This document shows positions 60,947 through 64,000 of a stretch of 64,000 bases of DNA, piece by piece (the first letter of the stretch is position 1; each line of letters starts with the position of its first letter). The notes beneath the pieces were generated by a model. It was given only the letters and a program-made list of their open reading frames with translations, searched no databases and was not told where the DNA came from. Source of the stretch: Phoronis australis (lineage: Eukaryota > Phoronida > Phoronidae); assembly GCA_002633005.1 (NCBI GenBank), contig NMRA01000235.1, positions 462,024-526,023 of the forward strand, given 5' to 3'. The translations under genes were made by a program, and so were the position numbers.

Positions 60947-61112
60947 AAATACGCAGCTGTGCAGTACGGAAAACAGTGTTTCTGCGGCAACATCTTCACC
61001 GTTGGTAGCTCCCTTCAGTCAGATTCGAAATGTGACATGAAGTGCCCTGGTGCATCAGAACAAAACTGTGGCGGTAAATGGTTTAACTGGGTCATGCATT
61101 CGATCTTACCAG
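60947..61112 (+). CDS. WSC-domain exon, C-terminal half
   Basis: 166 bp; acceptor ATTTTCCTACAG (ending 60946), donor CCAG|GTAAGG after 61112; phase 0 in, phase 1 out. It reads KYAAVQYGKQCFCGNIF, then SKCDMKCPGASEQNCGGKW and NWVMHSILPG, supplying the last five WSC cysteines. Together with 57516-57655 it makes a complete eight-cysteine WSC domain directly after the signal peptide. Phase 1 exit predicts further phase 1 modules (by analogy a second WSC and kringles) beyond 64000; none was found in the remaining 2.9 kb. Confidence 0.92.
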
Positions 61113-61312
61113 GTAAGGATTTGTGCATGTCTATTGTTTGTGGCACAGAGTCTGTTTTTATTAGAGCTGGCAACAGTAGGTGGACAAAGCTGTGTTCCAA
61201 GTTTTAAAAGTGGTTAACGCAAAGTTAATTGTCCCAGATGTCCAGTTTTGTTTTCTAGAGACGGACAATCCTTGCAAAAAAGAAATTTGCCACGCTTTAC
61301 AAGCAATACACA

Positions 61313-61342
61313 TACAGCACACATCACGTGATGTGTGCTGTA
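61313..61342. repeat. 30-bp perfect palindrome
   Basis: TACAGCACACATCAC followed directly by its exact reverse complement, with no loop and CACGTG at the centre. Confidence 0.95.
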
Positions 61343-63382
61343 CAGAGTGCATGCGTAATCACGGTATCAACAATCACAAGATTCTTGCAATTTTGCAACT
61401 TACCCCAATACAGAGCATCAGGCTGGACAGCTAGTGTCCTGTCATGCACTTTTTTCATCTGTTTGCTTCACAAATCGAATGGACGTACTACAATCAATTT
61501 TTAATCTTGGGATGCAGGTAGAAATTATCAAGCACTATAATTTATATGCACTTCACCGCCATTTTACGGATCTTGAGGTATTTTAGATTTAGTGGTACGA
61601 TACCTGTTTTTACAGGACATTGTATTTCTACAATTTGATTGGTGTGCGCGTGGTACATGTGTCACTTTTCGTCTAATCCACATCATAAGTCATGACCATT
61701 ATGTTTAATGTGTTCATTACTGAGACATGTGCAGCTTATTTACAACGACTGTCACACAACTGAGCATAAATCCATCTCCTGCAGCACAGAGACCACATAC
61801 AGTATGTGACGTAATATTTGCTATGGTTCAATATTAGTGTATCATACAAATCCTTTCTCCAGAAGAAGAATATCAAATCTGAACATAAATGAATACCTTT
61901 ATTAGTTTAGGTACATGCATGTACGATTTTATGGGTATTCTTTGTTTTCCACATGTTATTTGTAAATGTCATGTAAGGTCTCAATGTTGGCTTTGACATG
62001 ATGCTTTCTACTGCATATTACACAATGTCTTGGTAGCAAAATCATTATTCATATTGCAAATAATGGAAATGCGCTTTAGTTTAGCTTACCAAACTTGTCC
62101 ACAGTGGCTTAAAGTCTTTGCACTATTTCGTACCTCCGACGAGAGCAGAAAATCACTGTGTACGTAAATGCCTTGTTTTTTGTTTGGTTATTTTGATTCT
62201 CAGTTTGTTCTTTATACATATTTGATTATTTTCGTTAACAAGGCAACGGTAGTCCAAGGCAACACGTCTATTTCAAAGTCTCAACATACACAAAAAACGA
62301 CTAAACATTCTAGGTTTATATCCCACTAAAAATCTCCTTGATACTTTATATGATATACATGTAGGCCCGTTTGGCAGTTAGTACACATTTGGTACTTGTT
62401 ATTGAATTTGCCGTTATGCTCGACCCACTTGGTGGGCAATCGGCCAATACCCATTTGGTTTGGTGTACCCACTGCTAACCGTGCCGCTTAGTATCCGATA
62501 CTAAATTACACATTGGGTATCGTAAATACATGTACGTGTGTTATCTGTTGCAATTAAGGAACCCATCTGGTTCCTTCCGTGAAATAGTTATTTGTAGACC
62601 TGTGACTCTGAAATTCCCAATGCAACTTAATATATAATATTATTCTTGTGATGTTTTAGTTGTCCCCAATAAAAGTATGAGAAAACATATTTTTGATATA
62701 CTGCCTCGTCACTTTCTCACCTGGAAAAATCCTGAAAGTTCACACTCATCGTCATACTCGCCAACCATATCCTAATCCATTCCTCATCAACTTTTATCAC
62801 TTTATCTCATCATTTCCATTTAGAAATACTTTCAAAATGGTAAACTCTATTGTCAAAAGTAACAAACACTTTTTGTGCTGCGTAAATTTTACAGATATCT
62901 ATTGCTCGATATTGTTACAAATTCATTTTTGTCTGTTAATACTTATGTTTATGTTGATGAATTGATTCCTACGATACTGAATTTAAACAAACATTACAAT
63001 AAAAAATCAGCTGTAGGTGTAAGTGTAAACAGAGAATATCAGCTGAAGACATTTCTGGCATTAACAACTCGTAACATGTCAGAATTATCTTGTGAATGTT
63101 TTTAAATGGCATGACAGAGTACAATATGCCCGTTTTGTATTTCACAAGTCTTAAAAGTTTCAAAAAATTAAGCAATTCGATTATTTAATTAACGAATATT
63201 CAAACGAGTGAACGGCCACTCCGTAAAACCAGAAGTTTTTTATCCTTCGTCTTCAGCGTCCTCTCATCTTTAGTGCTTATGTCCCTTGGTCCGCAACATC
63301 CGCAACGCGCACTGACAGGGGTTGGCAGTCCCTATCTATAGTCTATGGTGTTAATCAAACTTCGATTTTATTACATCAAGAT

Positions 63383-63445
63383 ATGGGCTTTGCCGCACTG
63401 AAACAGTGCGAGCTATAGCCCCCAGCACCCCTATGCACCATGCGA
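63383..63445 (+). repeat. element 'B', copy 4
   Basis: GGGCTTTGCCGCACTGAAAC, GAGCTATAGCCCCCAGCACC and CCTATGCACCATG align with the other three copies. Confidence 0.7.
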
Positions 63446-63811
63446 GATTCTTTTTCTTAAGGTATTCATAAAGAAAACGATTAAACGTCAGTCCCTGAAA
63501 GGACAAATGAACAAATCGGCGCATTAATGAAGCATACATCCTGAAAAAATTCCGAAAGTTCAGCTGAGACTTACATGAATTTTATCTCTGAAAAGACTTC
63601 AACAATTTTTCGGAGTTTTTTAGAAAAGTCTTCGATTTTCTTAATCGAATGTGGTTTTCGTTTGGTTATATTTTTGGCAAAAATCGGCAAGGCAATGATC
63701 GTCGAACTCTCTGTTCAACTGCGTGGAGGCAGTCTTCAAGGAGTCACTCAACGACGTAATAAGGTTATGAAATATGTATAAAGCGCAAAAACTTTCCTAT
63801 TGCCATAAATC

Positions 63812-63912
63812 GTAGGTCGAGGGAGTCTTAGGTCGAGGGGGTCGTGGGACGAGGGGTTCGAGGCGTGTATGGGTCGTGGATCCAGGGGGTCGAGGCGTGT
63901 GTGGGTCGAGGC
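63812..63912 (+). repeat. G-rich GGTCGAGG-type tandem tract
   Basis: Imperfect repeats of GGTCGAGGGGGTCG / GGTCGAGGCGTGTGTG. Several GGG runs could allow G-quadruplex folding. Confidence 0.7.
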
Positions 63913-64000
63913 GGTTTGACAGCAATCCGAATTTACGCCAGTGTTGAGTTTATTAGTTAACCCCGGTAATTAACATTATACGGCTAAAACAAGATTTAAA

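Larger units (their letters stand above)
61113..64000 (+). other. start of intron 3 of the plus-strand WSC gene
   Basis: No further exon found up to the window end. It holds the 30-bp palindrome at 61313, an element 'B' copy at 63383 and a G-rich tandem tract at 63812. Confidence 0.5.

Overview
This is a eukaryotic, almost certainly invertebrate metazoan, window. There are no operons or ribosome-binding sites. Real protein-coding sequence appears as short exons with GT/GC...AG borders, and most of the DNA is AT-rich intron, intergenic sequence and decayed transposable elements. The domain content (WSC and kringle modules), the mix of transposons (Penelope-like, R2-like and APE-type LINEs, a THAP element, hAT-like ends) and the recurrent TACATGTA words fit an anthozoan cnidarian such as a stony coral. 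That assignment is inference from style, not proof.

Two host genes can be seen. On the minus strand, five exons read right to left: 21812..21670 and 18413..18245 (WSC domain 1, split by an intron), 17803..17531 (WSC domain 2), 7147..6818 (kringle) and 3290..3009 (kringle). All domain borders are phase 1, so they can be spliced in frame into a WSC-WSC-kringle-kringle extracellular protein; the signal exon and the C-terminus were not found. On the plus strand, a paralogue starts at 56166 with a signal-peptide exon (ending at an unusual GC donor), followed by 57516..57655 and 60947..61112, which make one WSC domain with its intron at the same site as in the minus-strand gene. It runs out of the window to the right. 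The two genes point away from each other across about 34 kb of repeats. A third gene end of unknown family lies at 37680..37343 (minus).

Mobile elements fill the middle. From left to right: a decayed block resembling a multicopy cnidarian C2H2 family (12.2-13.1 kb); a broken plus-strand LINE with a 2A-like motif (24.06-26.2 kb) interrupted by two insertions; an LTR-like module (29.5-30.2 kb); a 1.67 kb terminal-inverted-repeat element carrying a broken THAP gene and a broken convergent P2RX7-type zinc-binding gene (31.78-33.45 kb); a second TIR element with a TA duplication that contains the 898-base assembly gap (34.5-36.2 kb); an R2-like LINE with its restriction-like endonuclease end abutting a Penelope-like element with GIY-YIG nuclease (39.7-44.5 kb); hAT-like ends and small MITEs (45.6-49.2 kb); a 22-bp minisatellite (49.76 kb); and a nearly complete but mutated two-ORF LINE (50.43-54.63 kb) inserted into a copy of a dispersed repeat also found at 7.3 and 24.3 kb.

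The coding exons are well supported by cysteine patterns and splice phases. Intergenic calls are descriptive. No RNA genes, CRISPR arrays or prokaryotic features were seen.
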